Translations under genes and position numbers: made by a program
Notes under the pieces: generated by a model
Database searches by the model: none
What the model was told of the DNA's origin: nothing
The model's input: only the letters and a program-made list of their open reading frames with translations
Shown: positions 35,006 to 42,840 of the stretch, in pieces
How positions within the stretch are numbered: the stretch's first letter is position 1
Layout of the letters: each line of letters begins with the position of its first letter
DNA from: Methanobrevibacter sp.
GTDB taxonomy: Archaea > Methanobacteriota > Methanobacteria > Methanobacteriales > Methanobacteriaceae
Direction: 5' to 3'
Length of the DNA: 62,562 bases
Assembly (NCBI RefSeq): GCF_015062985.1
Contig: NZ_SUTI01000002.1
Coordinates: forward strand, 99,074-161,635

Positions 35006-36316
35006 ATGACATATAAAGAAATTTCTCAAAATTATCTTAAAAATTACGGTTTAGGCATTGGGGATACCATCAAAGTCCATAAGGAGGACATCACATATAC
35101 CGGTATCCTCCTTGACCGACCGGAGGATGCCGATGACGGATATCTGGTTTTGAAATTATCCAGCGGCTACAACATTGGTGTGGCTATTGAAAATACCACA
35201 TGCGAGCTAATCGAAAAAGGTGACAAGCCAAAAATAGGCTATGACGAAACTGAAATCCCTCATGACGAAAGCAAACAGAACATTTCAATCGTTTCAACCG
35301 GTGGTACAGTATCCTCAGTTATAGATTACAGGACCGGAGCGGTGCATCCCAAGTTTACCGCATCAGACCTTGTAAAGGCCAATCCTGAACTCCTGGACTA
35401 TGCAAACTACAACGTTAAGGCGCTCTACAATATTCTGAGTGAAGACATGAAACCGGAATACTGGGTCAGGGCTGCAGAAGAAATTGCCAATGACATTTCA
35501 GATGGCGCGGACGGTGTCGTGATAGCTCACGGTACCGATACAATGCACTATACCTCAGCCGCATTGAGCTTCATGCTGAAGACTCCTGTTCCAATCATCA
35601 TTACCGGAGCTCAGAGAAGTTCAGACAGGCCTTCAAGCGATGCAAACATCAACCTGATCGATTCAGTAGTTGCTGCAAAATCAGACATTGCAGAAGTCTG
35701 CGTCTGCATGCACGGAAGCCTGAATGACGAGTACACCTACCTCCACAAGGGAACAAAGGTAAGGAAGATGCACACTTCAAGAAGGGATACCTTCAGAAGC
35801 ATCAACGCTCAGCCAATAGCTAAAATCCAAAACAGGCAGATCAGCATCAATCCGGAATATGAGTATGCCAAAAGGGGAGACAATGAACTTGAACTGAACA
35901 CCTCCATTGAGGACAAAGTAGGATTCATCAAAAGCTTCCCGGGAATTTCAACTGACTACATCGAATATCACATTGATAAAGGCTATAAGGGCCTTGTCAT
36001 TGAGGGAACCGGTCTTGGACATGTTCCGAATGACCTGATTGACTCATTCAAAAGGGCACAGGATGAAAGCATTCCAATCGTCATGACCTCACAATGCCTC
36101 TACGGAAGAGTGAATATGAATGTCTACTCAACCGGACGCAACATCATTGATGCGGGAGTAATCTCCGGAAGGGACATGACTCCTGAAACCGCATACGTCA
36201 AGTTATGCTGGGCATTAGGTCAAAGCGACGATTACGATAAGGTGAAAGAGATTATGCAAACAGATATTGCAGGTGAATTTAGTAAAAAATCCTCAATCAG
36301 GGATTTCTTAAATTAA
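35006..36316 (+). CDS. gatD: Glutamyl-tRNA(Gln) amidotransferase subunit D
   Basis: A 436-residue archaeal GatD, an asparaginase-type amidase that releases ammonia from glutamine for GatE. Asparaginase motifs are VSTGGTVSS (near residue 93) and VIAHGTDTMHYTSA (near 171). ITGAQRSSDRPSSDA follows. The ATG at 35006 is taken because GTGATT lies just before; an alternative TTG at 35003 is unlikely. The gene precedes gatE with a 10-base gap. Confidence 0.96.
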   Translation: MTYKEISQNYLKNYGLGIGDTIKVHKEDITYTGILLDRPEDADDGYLVLKLSSGYNIGVAIENTTCELIEKGDKPKIGYDETEIPHDESKQNISIVSTGGTVSSVIDYRTGAVHPKFTASDLVKANPELLDYANYNVKALYNILSEDMKPEYWVRAAEEIANDISDGADGVVIAHGTDTMHYTSAALSFMLKTPVPIIITGAQRSSDRPSSDANINLIDSVVAAKSDIAEVCVCMHGSLNDEYTYLHKGTKVRKMHTSRRDTFRSINAQPIAKIQNRQISINPEYEYAKRGDNELELNTSIEDKVGFIKSFPGISTDYIEYHIDKGYKGLVIEGTGLGHVPNDLIDSFKRAQDESIPIVMTSQCLYGRVNMNVYSTGRNIIDAGVISGRDMTPETAYVKLCWALGQSDDYDKVKEIMQTDIAGEFSKKSSIRDFLN

Positions 36317-36326
36317 GGTGGTTATG

Positions 36327-38192
36327 ATGGATTACGAAAAATTAGGATTGAAAATGGGACTTGAGATTCACCAGCAACTGAATAGTGAGCATAAGTTGTT
36401 CTGTCCTTGTAAAACAGAGCTTGTTGATGATGATTTTGACGAACTGATTCAAAGAAAATTAAGGCCGACCCAATCAGAGCTTGGAGAAATCGACAGGGCT
36501 GCCCTTCAGGAGTCCTTGAGGGGATTGAATTTCAAATATGAAAACTTTGAAAAGCACACATGTCTTGTCGAAAACGATGACGAACCACCTCACAGCCTGA
36601 ATGAGGAAGCGCTTGACATCTGCATTACAATCGCATGCCTTATGAACATGCATATCGTTGATGAATTCCATACAATGAGAAAACAGGTCATCGACGGAAG
36701 TAACACAGGAGGATTCCAGAGAACCGGTATGGTTGCAACAGACGGATACCTTGACACCCCTTACGGCAGAGTCGTTATTGAAAGCTTAGGCCTTGAAGAG
36801 GATGCTGCAAGAAGAGTTGAAACCAAAGACGGATTCACAGAGTTCAGGCTGGACAGACTGGGAATTCCTCTTGCAGAAATTACAACAGACCCTTCAATGC
36901 ACCACCCTGATCAGGTAAGGGAAGTTGCATATATGCTCGGCCAGATTCTAAGAAGCACAAACGTTAAAAGAGGTCTTGGAACAATCAGGCAGGACTTGAA
37001 CATTTCCATTGCTGAAGGCGCACGTGTGGAAATCAAAGGTGTTCAGGACCTTGACTTGATGGCTGAAATCGTAAACCGTGAGGTTGAAAGACAACTGGCT
37101 TTAATCGACATCAAAAAGGAACTCAATGCCCGAAATGCTGAAGTCTTAGATGAAATTCATGACCTTGATGAAGTGCTTGAAGACACCGGATCCAAAATAT
37201 TGAAATCCGCCGAAACAATTAAGGCAGTTGTGCTTAAAGGTTATGACGGTTTGATAGGCCGCGAAGTTCAACCTGGAAGAAGATTCGGTACTGAAATTGC
37301 AAGCTATGCCAAAAAACGTGGAGTTGCAGGTATTTTCCACTCAGATGAGTTGCCTGCATACGGAATCACACAGGAAGAAGTTGATAAGGTAAATGACTTC
37401 CTCAACATCGGCGATGACGATGCATTCATCATTGTAGCTCATGATGAGGATATTGCAATATCCGCACTGGAAGAGGTTAAAAGAAGAGCTGAACTGGGCA
37501 TTGACGGTGTTGTTGAAGAAACCCGTAAGGCACTGGATGACGGAAACACCGAATACATGAGACCGCTTCCGACTGCAAACAGGATGTATCTTGAAACCGA
37601 CATTCCATTGTTCAAGATTACATCTGAGAGAATCGAACCTATTGCAAACAACCTTCCGGAACTTCCTGACGTGAAACAGGCAAGAATCATTGAGGAATAC
37701 AAGTTAAGTGAAGACCTGGCGACACAGCTTGTCAAAAGGCAGGAAGCCGACATGTTCGAAGACATCCTTGCGGGTGTTGACGTTGATGCAACACCGGTCG
37801 CTTCACTCCTTGCATATGACCTCAGGGAAATCAAAAGGGAAGGCCTCGATGTCAATGTATTGACACTTGACCACTTCAAGGGAATATTTACCCTTTTAGC
37901 TGAAGGCAAGATTGCAAAAGACAGCGTACGTAAACTTGCGGTTGAAACAATAAAGGCTCCTGATATGGATATTGCTGAAATCGCTGAGAAAAACAACCTG
38001 ACCATGCTCAGTGAAGATGACGTGGCTAAAATCATTGCCGACATTGTGGCAAGCAATGAAGGAATGGTAAAAGAACGTCAGATGGGTGCAATGGGTCCTT
38101 TAATGGGAATGTGCATGAAGCAGCTTAAAGGAAAGGCTGACGGCGGTATGGTCAACAAGATCGTTCGCGAAGAAATACAGAAATTATTGTAG
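36327..38192 (+). CDS. gatE: Glutamyl-tRNA(Gln) amidotransferase subunit E
   Basis: A 621-residue GatE that phosphorylates Glu-tRNA(Gln) and uses GatD-derived ammonia to form Gln-tRNA. GLKMGLEIHQQLNSEHKLFC near residue 5, and GSNTGGFQRTGMVATDGYLD with LDRLGIPLAEITTDP, are GatB/GatE family motifs. The C-terminal YqeY-like tail ends in MGPLMGMCMKQLKGKADGGM. The ATG at 36327 follows the GGTGGT site by four bases; upstream in-frame ATG and GTG lie inside that site. Confidence 0.96.
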   Translation: MDYEKLGLKMGLEIHQQLNSEHKLFCPCKTELVDDDFDELIQRKLRPTQSELGEIDRAALQESLRGLNFKYENFEKHTCLVENDDEPPHSLNEEALDICITIACLMNMHIVDEFHTMRKQVIDGSNTGGFQRTGMVATDGYLDTPYGRVVIESLGLEEDAARRVETKDGFTEFRLDRLGIPLAEITTDPSMHHPDQVREVAYMLGQILRSTNVKRGLGTIRQDLNISIAEGARVEIKGVQDLDLMAEIVNREVERQLALIDIKKELNARNAEVLDEIHDLDEVLEDTGSKILKSAETIKAVVLKGYDGLIGREVQPGRRFGTEIASYAKKRGVAGIFHSDELPAYGITQEEVDKVNDFLNIGDDDAFIIVAHDEDIAISALEEVKRRAELGIDGVVEETRKALDDGNTEYMRPLPTANRMYLETDIPLFKITSERIEPIANNLPELPDVKQARIIEEYKLSEDLATQLVKRQEADMFEDILAGVDVDATPVASLLAYDLREIKREGLDVNVLTLDHFKGIFTLLAEGKIAKDSVRKLAVETIKAPDMDIAEIAEKNNLTMLSEDDVAKIIADIVASNEGMVKERQMGAMGPLMGMCMKQLKGKADGGMVNKIVREEIQKLL

Positions 38193-38226
38193 GGAAACTC
38201 ACATTTTCCTTAAAACTCTTTTTTTA
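38191..38226 (+). terminator. Terminator after gatE
   Basis: AGGGAAA (38191-38197) pairs with TTTTCCT (38204-38210), including one G-T pair, followed by CTCTTTTTTTATT. It should separate gatDE transcription from the orphan promoter that follows. Confidence 0.55.
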
Positions 38227-38242
38227 TTAAAAAATCTTTAAA

Positions 38243-38326
38243 TTTAGGTGTGCCTAAAAAAATAGAAAGCTTTATATACTATCATGACCAAGTATGTAAT
38301 AGAGATTGAATTTAGGTATACCTAAA
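38243..38326 (+). promoter_or_regulatory. Promoter flanked by two DtxR-type palindromes
   Basis: Two palindromes, TTTAGGTGTGCCTAAA (38243-38258) and the perfect TTTAGGTATACCTAAA (38311-38326), lie 68 bases apart centre to centre. A TTTATATA box (38271-38278) sits between them. Their TTAGGnnnnCCTAA form is the kind bound by DtxR/IdeR-family metal-dependent repressors. The expected transcription start is near 38300, so one site lies upstream of the TATA/BRE region and the other just downstream of the start. No open reading frame follows. Confidence 0.6.
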
Positions 38327-38512
38327 AACTCTCACATTATTAGTCAAATAATAATACACTCTCCAAAATTAGAATTGTGTTGAATTAGGTTTTCACAATT
38401 TGCTAATTTGATACAAGTCGAAGGAAAAATTAAAATCTGCCAAAATATAATTTTCCTCAAAAAAACACTGGTGTTTAATTAAGTCGGTTAAACACCAAAC
38501 TCTCTCTCTTTT
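38300..38512 (+). ncRNA. Candidate metal-regulated non-coding RNA (about 210 nt)
   Basis: The promoter above and the hairpin terminator at 38469-38512 bound about 210 bases with no ATG- or GTG-started frame longer than a few codons. Internal pairings are possible: AATTGTG with CACAATT (38372-38399 region) competing with AATTAG/CTAATT, and AGGAAAAATT with AATTTTCCT (38421-38457 region). Three CTCTC-type stretches (38329, 38359, 38500) would be unpaired and could meet GGAG-type ribosome binding sites. Alternatively this is the scar of a deleted gene. No RNA family was recognised. Confidence 0.4.
38469..38512 (+). terminator. Strong hairpin terminator of the candidate ncRNA
   Basis: TGGTGTTTAA (38469-38478) and TTAAACACCA (38488-38497) form a perfect ten-base stem with a nine-base loop, followed by a pyrimidine run CTCTCTCTCTTTTT. 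No gene ends nearby on the plus strand, so it belongs to whatever starts at the orphan promoter. The rest of the gap to 38685 is AT-rich and has only short hairpins. Confidence 0.6.
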
Positions 38513-38685
38513 TATAATTATTATACTAACAACAATGAATTTATTCCTGCAAAACATCACATTAACACCGGCACAATCCCCATGAACTTATGAAAGCAGG
38601 TTCGAGTGTAATTAATGTGCGATTATATTAAAAATAGCACTCATTAAAATTAATGTTGAAATAAAAAAATAATAAATTATTGAAA

Positions 38686-39100
38686 CTATCTAGCTTGAAC
38701 AACTTCTTCTTTAATTTCTTCTTTAATTGTTATTTTCTGAGTTACATTGCAACCAGTATAATTATCATTTCCACCATAACTGATTGTTATATTATACTTT
38801 CCAGGATCATTATCCAATTTTAACTTTCCAGTCCCATTACCATCAGTGACAACTGAATAATAACCACTAGTGCTGTTTTCATCAGTTACTGTAACATTAA
38901 CAGTCTGGTTGGCAATAGCTGTCCCATTAACATCAGTCAACTTGATTTTAAGGGAATTCCCCTCAGTCAATGTGGCATTGCTTTCAAAAGTTAATTTTGT
39001 ATCTTGTTTTTTTGTGTTCGGCATCATTGCAACTACACCAACCAAAAAGAGCGGCGATAATTACAATCAAAGCCAGAATAATAATCTTATCTCTATCCAT
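38686..39100 (-). pseudogene. Membrane-anchored Ig-like surface protein gene with one-base frameshift
   Basis: Read with the frame corrected, this encodes a protein of about 137 residues. It starts MDRDKIIILALIVIIAALL, which is an N-terminal membrane anchor, and then has the Ig-like domain found at 42185 and 42827 (KLTFESNATLTEG, ANQTVNVTVTD, ISYGGNDNYTGC). A run of five A at 39044-39048, where the paralogues have four, shifts the anchor out of frame. The downstream 119-codon frame would otherwise begin at an internal codon. GGGTGAT at 39103-39109 supports the start at 39100. A real mutation, phase variation or a sequencing error could explain it. Confidence 0.7.
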
Positions 39101-39127
39101 ACTATCACCCTAAAACAATATTTTGCA

Positions 39128-39167
39128 TCAAATATAATTTGTGTCAATCATATGTATATAACAATTC
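39128..39167 (-). promoter_or_regulatory. Duplicated promoter (copy A)
   Basis: These 40 bases are identical to 43943-43982 and stand about 30 bases before the ATG at 39100. On the minus strand they include GTTATATACA, a TATA-like element, and a TTGACACAAATTATATTTGA segment. Sequence identity stops sharply on both sides, so the block was probably duplicated and kept as a promoter. Confidence 0.6.
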
Positions 39168-39243
39168 TGATACAAATTCTATGATTCATCCAGTAATTAC
39201 ATATTTATGATGATATCTCTTTAAAAATAAAAAAAATGGAGGT

Positions 39244-39864
39244 TTAATATATCTTAGTGCCCCCATGTCCTAAAAAACTACCTGTAATTATATTTCCTTG
39301 AGCATCTTGGCCACTATAGTCATAATATCCATCTCCGGCAACTACAACATACCGACCGCTAGCTAATTCAACAACACGCATTTCATCCTGGCCAATACCA
39401 GTTGATCGATAGTATCCTAAATCAGGATTATATTCCGGATAACTCAATGCAGTAACTTCCTCATCAGTAAGTGTGGGAGTGACAGTTTCCACATTTAAAT
39501 TATAATCGGCATTACTTGGTAAATAATCTTTATTTCCATTAAAAGAAACTTTAACAATATATTTTCCTTTTTCTAAATCAAAATCAAACGTATTTCCAAT
39601 ATCAGAATCCAATGGAACTTCTTCATCAACAATTATATTCCCATTATTATCTTCTATAGAAAGATTAATTTCCACATAAGGTAAAACATTACCCTTTGAG
39701 TCAAGCACTTTCACTGAAAAAAGATTATCATCAACAGACTGATTTGTTTGTTTTATTTCTATATCTGTTGATTTTTCATTTGATTGCAAATACATTACCC
39801 CAATAAGAACACTTAGTACAATAATAATTGCAATTAAAATCAAGATTATGTTTTTATTTTCCAT
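39244..39864 (-). CDS. N-terminally anchored surface protein with Ig-like domain
   Basis: A 206-residue protein with an N-terminal transmembrane anchor (MENKNIILILIAIIIVLSVL), an outer Ig-like domain (residues about 45-125: VKVLDSKGNVLPYVEINLSI, FDLEKGKYIVKVSFNGNKDY), and a C-terminal region with GYYRSTGIGQDEMRV and GDGYYDYSGQDAQGNII. The C-terminal part is unassigned. The ATG at 39864 follows GGGGTGTTAT. It is a divergent member of the anchored family at 38686-43915. Confidence 0.7.
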   Translation of the reverse strand: MENKNIILILIAIIIVLSVLIGVMYLQSNEKSTDIEIKQTNQSVDDNLFSVKVLDSKGNVLPYVEINLSIEDNNGNIIVDEEVPLDSDIGNTFDFDLEKGKYIVKVSFNGNKDYLPSNADYNLNVETVTPTLTDEEVTALSYPEYNPDLGYYRSTGIGQDEMRVVELASGRYVVVAGDGYYDYSGQDAQGNIITGSFLGHGGTKIY

Positions 39865-39923
39865 ATAACACCCCACACTAATACTTTATAACCTGTCCGT
39901 AATATAAATTGTGTATAAAGAAT

Positions 39924-39966
39924 AAATAAAAAAAGAAGAAAAAATAGAGGATTTAATCTCTATTTT
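39924..39966 (-). terminator. Adhesin-type terminator hairpin
   Basis: On the minus strand AATAGAG pairs with CTCTATT, followed by TTTTTCTTCTTTTTTTAT. Relative to the copies at 47098 and 44147, the stem carries a matched G-to-A and C-to-T change, so pairing is preserved. The stem overlaps the stop of the adhesin remnant. Confidence 0.6.
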
Positions 39967-40440
39967 AGATAGTTATTGTTTTCAATTTTGTTGCTGCAGT
40001 GTATTTGTAGTTTCCATTGTATTTTACTTCAACAAGATGTGAACCCGGCATTATTTCATCAACAATAGCAGTAGCTAAACCGTTTGTTATTTTTTCGACA
40101 TATGTTACGCCTTCATAGGTTATCCTTAAGTTTCCTGTTGCATCACTGGCTATGCTGGCGGTTATTATTGTTTTTCCGTTTTCTGATTTAGCAGTCACTC
40201 CCATTCCAGTGTGTCTTTTATTATTTTAAAGCTGATTTTCTGCGTTTCTGCATTGTATTTGTAGTTTCCAGCATATTTCACAGTGACGTTATATGTCATT
40301 TCTTTTAAATTGGAAATGGTTAATGTGCTAAGCCATTGCCGATTTTAACACTATGAGAACCCTCATTTACAATAATTTGGACATTACCTGGCGTATCTTT
40401 ATCTAATTTAACTTTAATGATAACAGTGTTGCGAACATAA
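39965..40440 (-). pseudogene. Adhesin-like remnant: two Ig-like repeats with two frameshifts, joined to an adhesin-type promoter
   Basis: Minus-strand translation gives three consecutive pieces in different frames. The first is VKLDKDTPGNVQIIVNEG and NGLA, the second ISNLKEMTYNVTVKYAGNYK to about TLEWE and a stop, and the third a 79-codon open stretch ending TAATKLKTITI and TAA. Together they equal the last two Ig-like repeats of an adhesin such as 44180-46975. No signal peptide or N-terminal domain remains. Immediately upstream (40449-40474) is the TATA and T-tract arrangement found before the adhesin at 46975, so a deletion seems to have joined a promoter to the 3' end. Confidence 0.7.
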
Positions 40441-40548
40441 TCTTTAAAATAGTATATATTTGTTTTGAAAAAAAATAAATGGTGAATATTTTTTACATTA
40501 AAAAAATAAAGAGAATAGCTAACTTCTTTTTATCCTATTTATTTAAGG

Positions 40549-40872
40549 TTAAGATAACATACAAGCCGAACTAACAATTACAAAAACAGTTAAAAATATA
40601 ATCATTACGATAATATTATCATTATTATAAAATGGCAAAAATATGGCGAATATTAAAGCTGCAATAGCTATAATAATTATAATTACACCAAATGCCTCTC
40701 CAGCAGATGGCTCCTGACTTTTAACAGGTTTACCATAATTATAAGATTTTCTTGCAGATCTGCGTTGCCCATAATTCCAGCTACCGCTGTCAAAGCCAGG
40801 ATCAAAACCGCAATTTTCACAGTAGGGTTCATTGTCTGCCAGTGTTGAACCACAATTTGGACAAGTTTTCAT
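40549..40872 (-). CDS. Zinc-ribbon membrane protein (module A)
   Basis: A 107-residue protein. It opens with a zinc ribbon (MKTCPNCGSTLADNEPYCEN, then CGF), has a basic Ser/Tyr/Arg-rich linker, and ends with two helices (about 62-80 and 84-104). The ATG at 40872 follows GAGGGGTAAT and overlaps the preceding gene's stop, so it is cotranscribed with the PH-like/SHOCT gene. A similar architecture occurs at 52370-52861. Function unknown. Confidence 0.65.
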   Translation of the reverse strand: MKTCPNCGSTLADNEPYCENCGFDPGFDSGSWNYGQRRSARKSYNYGKPVKSQEPSAGEAFGVIIIIIAIAALIFAIFLPFYNNDNIIVMIIFLTVFVIVSSACMLS

Positions 40873-40873
40873 A

Positions 40874-41524
40874 TTACCCCTCAAGCAACTTCTTCTTTGC
40901 TAATGTGAACTCTTTATCAGTTAATAAACCTTCTTTGTACATGTTTGCAAGCCTTTCCAAATCATCAGTTAGTGAACTGCATTCATGCTTTGTTTCTGCT
41001 CTTGCATTGTCCAGACCTTGACCGGTTTCTTCAAATTGGGATCCGCTAGTCCGTTCGTTGATGACATTTATAAAATGGTTTTCTACATAAAAATCCTGTT
41101 GTATGCTGGTTTCCACACCCATGAAGAACATTATTTTAATGTCCTGGTTTTCAACTAAGCGAATGATGATTATGTTCTGGTCATTCGGGTCTCTTTTTGC
41201 AGATAATATGTCTCCATAGGGGATTCTTAAATCTTTACTGTCTTTAGCAGCCCTCTTAAATACAATGCCCCTGTCAACTACCTGGATGGTGGTGATTACC
41301 TGCCTATTTTGTTCTTCCTGTTTGAAGCCGCTTGTAGCGGTCAATCCAATAAGTCCCAATTTTAATGTTGCGGCACCTTTTACCCAACCGCTTCTGGTGC
41401 TTAATCTTATTTCAGTGTCCGGAAAAATGGCCTTGCAGGATATGCCTTCAAAAATGTTACATTTTTCCAATGCCTCTTCCATAAGTTCCTCTTCTGATTT
41501 TTTATTTTCACCAAACGATTCCAT
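40874..41524 (-). CDS. PH-like domain protein with C-terminal SHOCT motif (module A)
   Basis: A 216-residue soluble protein. Residues about 70-160 look like a bacterial-type PH domain (ITTIQVVDRGIVFKRAAK, then RIPYGDILSAKRD and IIIIRLVENQDIKIMFF). Residues about 188-215 are a SHOCT motif (LTDDLERLANMYKEGLLTDK), an oligomerisation helix pair. It overlaps the zinc-ribbon membrane gene downstream and lies near a small winged-helix regulator. The same trio recurs at 51666-53251. Confidence 0.65.
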   Translation of the reverse strand: MESFGENKKSEEELMEEALEKCNIFEGISCKAIFPDTEIRLSTRSGWVKGAATLKLGLIGLTATSGFKQEEQNRQVITTIQVVDRGIVFKRAAKDSKDLRIPYGDILSAKRDPNDQNIIIIRLVENQDIKIMFFMGVETSIQQDFYVENHFINVINERTSGSQFEETGQGLDNARAETKHECSSLTDDLERLANMYKEGLLTDKEFTLAKKKLLEG

Positions 41525-41657
41525 GATAACCTATTATCGCACAAAGATAATATAACTTGTGCATTTTATCCGCTTTTTAGCAAATCAGATGATGGAACTT
41601 CTTCTTTTTTCAGTAATGTATTTAAGTCTGTTTAACACCACTTCTTTTTAAAAACAG

Positions 41658-41927
41658 TTACTCTAATTTATCAACTATTTCCTCACCAACACTTGTGAGA
41701 CGATACAGGCGCCCCTTCCTTGCTTCTTCATTTATGCATTCGGCTATGCCGGTTTCTTTTAATTCCTTTAACACTTTTGAAATATGGTTTGTTCTGATTC
41801 CAGTATCATTTGCGATGACAGTTGGTGTTTTGATTTCATTCTTTAAAGCTTTAACAGTTTTGACACGATATGAACTGATATTTACATATGCATATTTTTT
41901 TAAAGTTTTATCATCGATAGTAAACAA
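41658..41927 (-). CDS. Small winged-helix regulator (module A)
   Basis: An 89-residue DNA-binding protein. The recognition-helix region IRTNHISKVLKELKETGI and the wing KGRLYRLTSVGEEI are closely similar to the regulator at 52967 (VRTNHISNLLSQLRKNNLV, KGKLYTLTDDG). No ATG is in a suitable place; translation probably starts at TTG 41927. A TTATTATAATTT TATA element about 22-25 bases upstream suggests a leaderless transcript. Likely controls nearby surface genes. Confidence 0.65.
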   Translation of the reverse strand: MFTIDDKTLKKYAYVNISSYRVKTVKALKNEIKTPTVIANDTGIRTNHISKVLKELKETGIAECINEEARKGRLYRLTSVGEEIVDKLE

Positions 41928-41991
41928 CCCCTAATTTTCCCAAATTATAATAACTCTCATGTCATATTTAAGCTTATCTACAAGAAATTAT

Positions 41992-42120
41992 ATGAATAGC
42001 TTCAATTACAGTGCTGGATTGAAGATATTGGAAAAAAGTTGCGCAAAATTGAATGAAAACGTTGAAGTTAGAGGCTGGTTTGAACCATGGAAAAGAATTG
42101 ATATTGGAAAAATATTATGA
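41992..42120 (+). CDS. Possible 42-residue small protein
   Basis: An ATG-started 42-codon frame reading MNSFNYSAGLKILEKSCAKL and ending RIDIGKIL. It sits in the gap between the winged-helix gene and the next anchored surface gene. I find no recognisable motif and no ribosome binding site, so it may be debris. Its upstream bases (about 41971-42003) resemble 10330-10363. Confidence 0.25.
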   Translation: MNSFNYSAGLKILEKSCAKLNENVEVRGWFEPWKRIDIGKIL

Positions 42121-42184
42121 AAAAAAGATGTAAGTAGATGAAATTTCACCCACTTAAATTAAAAATCAACACCTCATTGAGGAC

Positions 42185-42733
42185 TCATACCGGCTCCCAT
42201 ACATTATTTCCAAGATGCCTATGCAAACCTCCAGGACTGTCCAATACTTCACCCGTATAAATTACTCTGCCTGCTTGAGGACTGTAAAACGCTCCAGAGT
42301 CATAAGAGGATGATGTTGTGCTTGTACTAGCGGGTTGTGCTTCAACAACCTCTTCTTTAACGGTAATCTTTTCACTAGCATTACATCCATTATACTTGTC
42401 ATTTCCACCATAACTGATTGTTACAGCATATTCTCCAGAATCCTTATCCAATTTTAACTTTCCAACTCCATCACCATCCGTTACAACTGAATGATAATCG
42501 CAGGTATTGTTCTTATCAGTCACTGTAACGTTAACAGTCTGATTGGCAATAGCTGTCCCATTAGCATCAGTCAACTTGATTTTAATGGAATCACCCTCAG
42601 TCAATGTGGCATTACTTTCAAAAGTTAATTTCGTATCCTGTTTGGTCATGTTTGGCATCATTGCAAAAATCCCGACCAAAAGGGCGGCAATAACTGCAAT
42701 CAAAGCCACAATCATAATCATATTCCTATCCAT
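42185..42733 (-). CDS. N-terminally anchored Ig-like surface protein
   Basis: A 182-residue protein: membrane anchor (MIMIVALIAVIAALLVGIFA), Ig-like domain (residues about 35-125; KLTFESNATLTEGDSIKIKL, ISYGGNDKYNGC), a Ser/Thr linker, then a short C-terminal domain (YSPQAGRVIYTGEVLDSPGG). The Ig-like part is nearly identical to that of 42827, consistent with recent tandem duplication. The start has GAGGGGTG just after the micro-gene stop. Confidence 0.75.
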   Translation of the reverse strand: MDRNMIMIVALIAVIAALLVGIFAMMPNMTKQDTKLTFESNATLTEGDSIKIKLTDANGTAIANQTVNVTVTDKNNTCDYHSVVTDGDGVGKLKLDKDSGEYAVTISYGGNDKYNGCNASEKITVKEEVVEAQPASTSTTSSSYDSGAFYSPQAGRVIYTGEVLDSPGGLHRHLGNNVWEPV

Positions 42734-42747
42734 TTTTTAACACCCCT

Positions 42748-42840
42748 CTAAAATGTTACTTCAACTTCCCTGATTTCAACACTGTTTGACACCGGATACT
42801 TATGCAATGTTGAAATGATTATTTTATTATCTGAATCCAT
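42748..42840 (-). CDS. 30-residue microgene created by internal deletion of a 43463-type gene
   Basis: An intact 30-codon frame encodes MDSDNKIIISTLHKYPVSNS and then VEIREVEVTF. The first nine residues match the start of the anchored protein at 43463 (MDNNKIII) and the remaining part matches its C-terminus (TLHKYPVSNSVEIKEVEVTF). The central portion is missing, yet the reading frame is kept. It overlaps the 3' end of the 42827 gene by 14 bases. Expression is unknown. It could be a microprotein or only a duplication scar. Confidence 0.45.
   Translation of the reverse strand: MDSDNKIIISTLHKYPVSNSVEIREVEVTF

Noticed and set aside
37439..38056. 205-codon open frame antisense to gatE
   Set aside because: It mirrors the codon pattern of gatE, has no ribosome binding site and its sequence is Ser/Leu-rich and low complexity, as expected for an antisense frame.
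38547..38625. tRNA-like GGTTCGAG segment with CCTGC/GCAGG and CACATTAA/TTAATGTG pairs
   Set aside because: The arms next to TTCGAG do not pair, no acceptor or anticodon stem can be formed, and the two helices would have to cross as a pseudoknot. Too weak for an RNA gene.
41619..41650. TTAAGTCTGTTTAACACC, resembling the right half of the candidate ncRNA terminator
   Set aside because: The left arm of the stem is missing, so it cannot form the hairpin. Similarity is short and may be chance.
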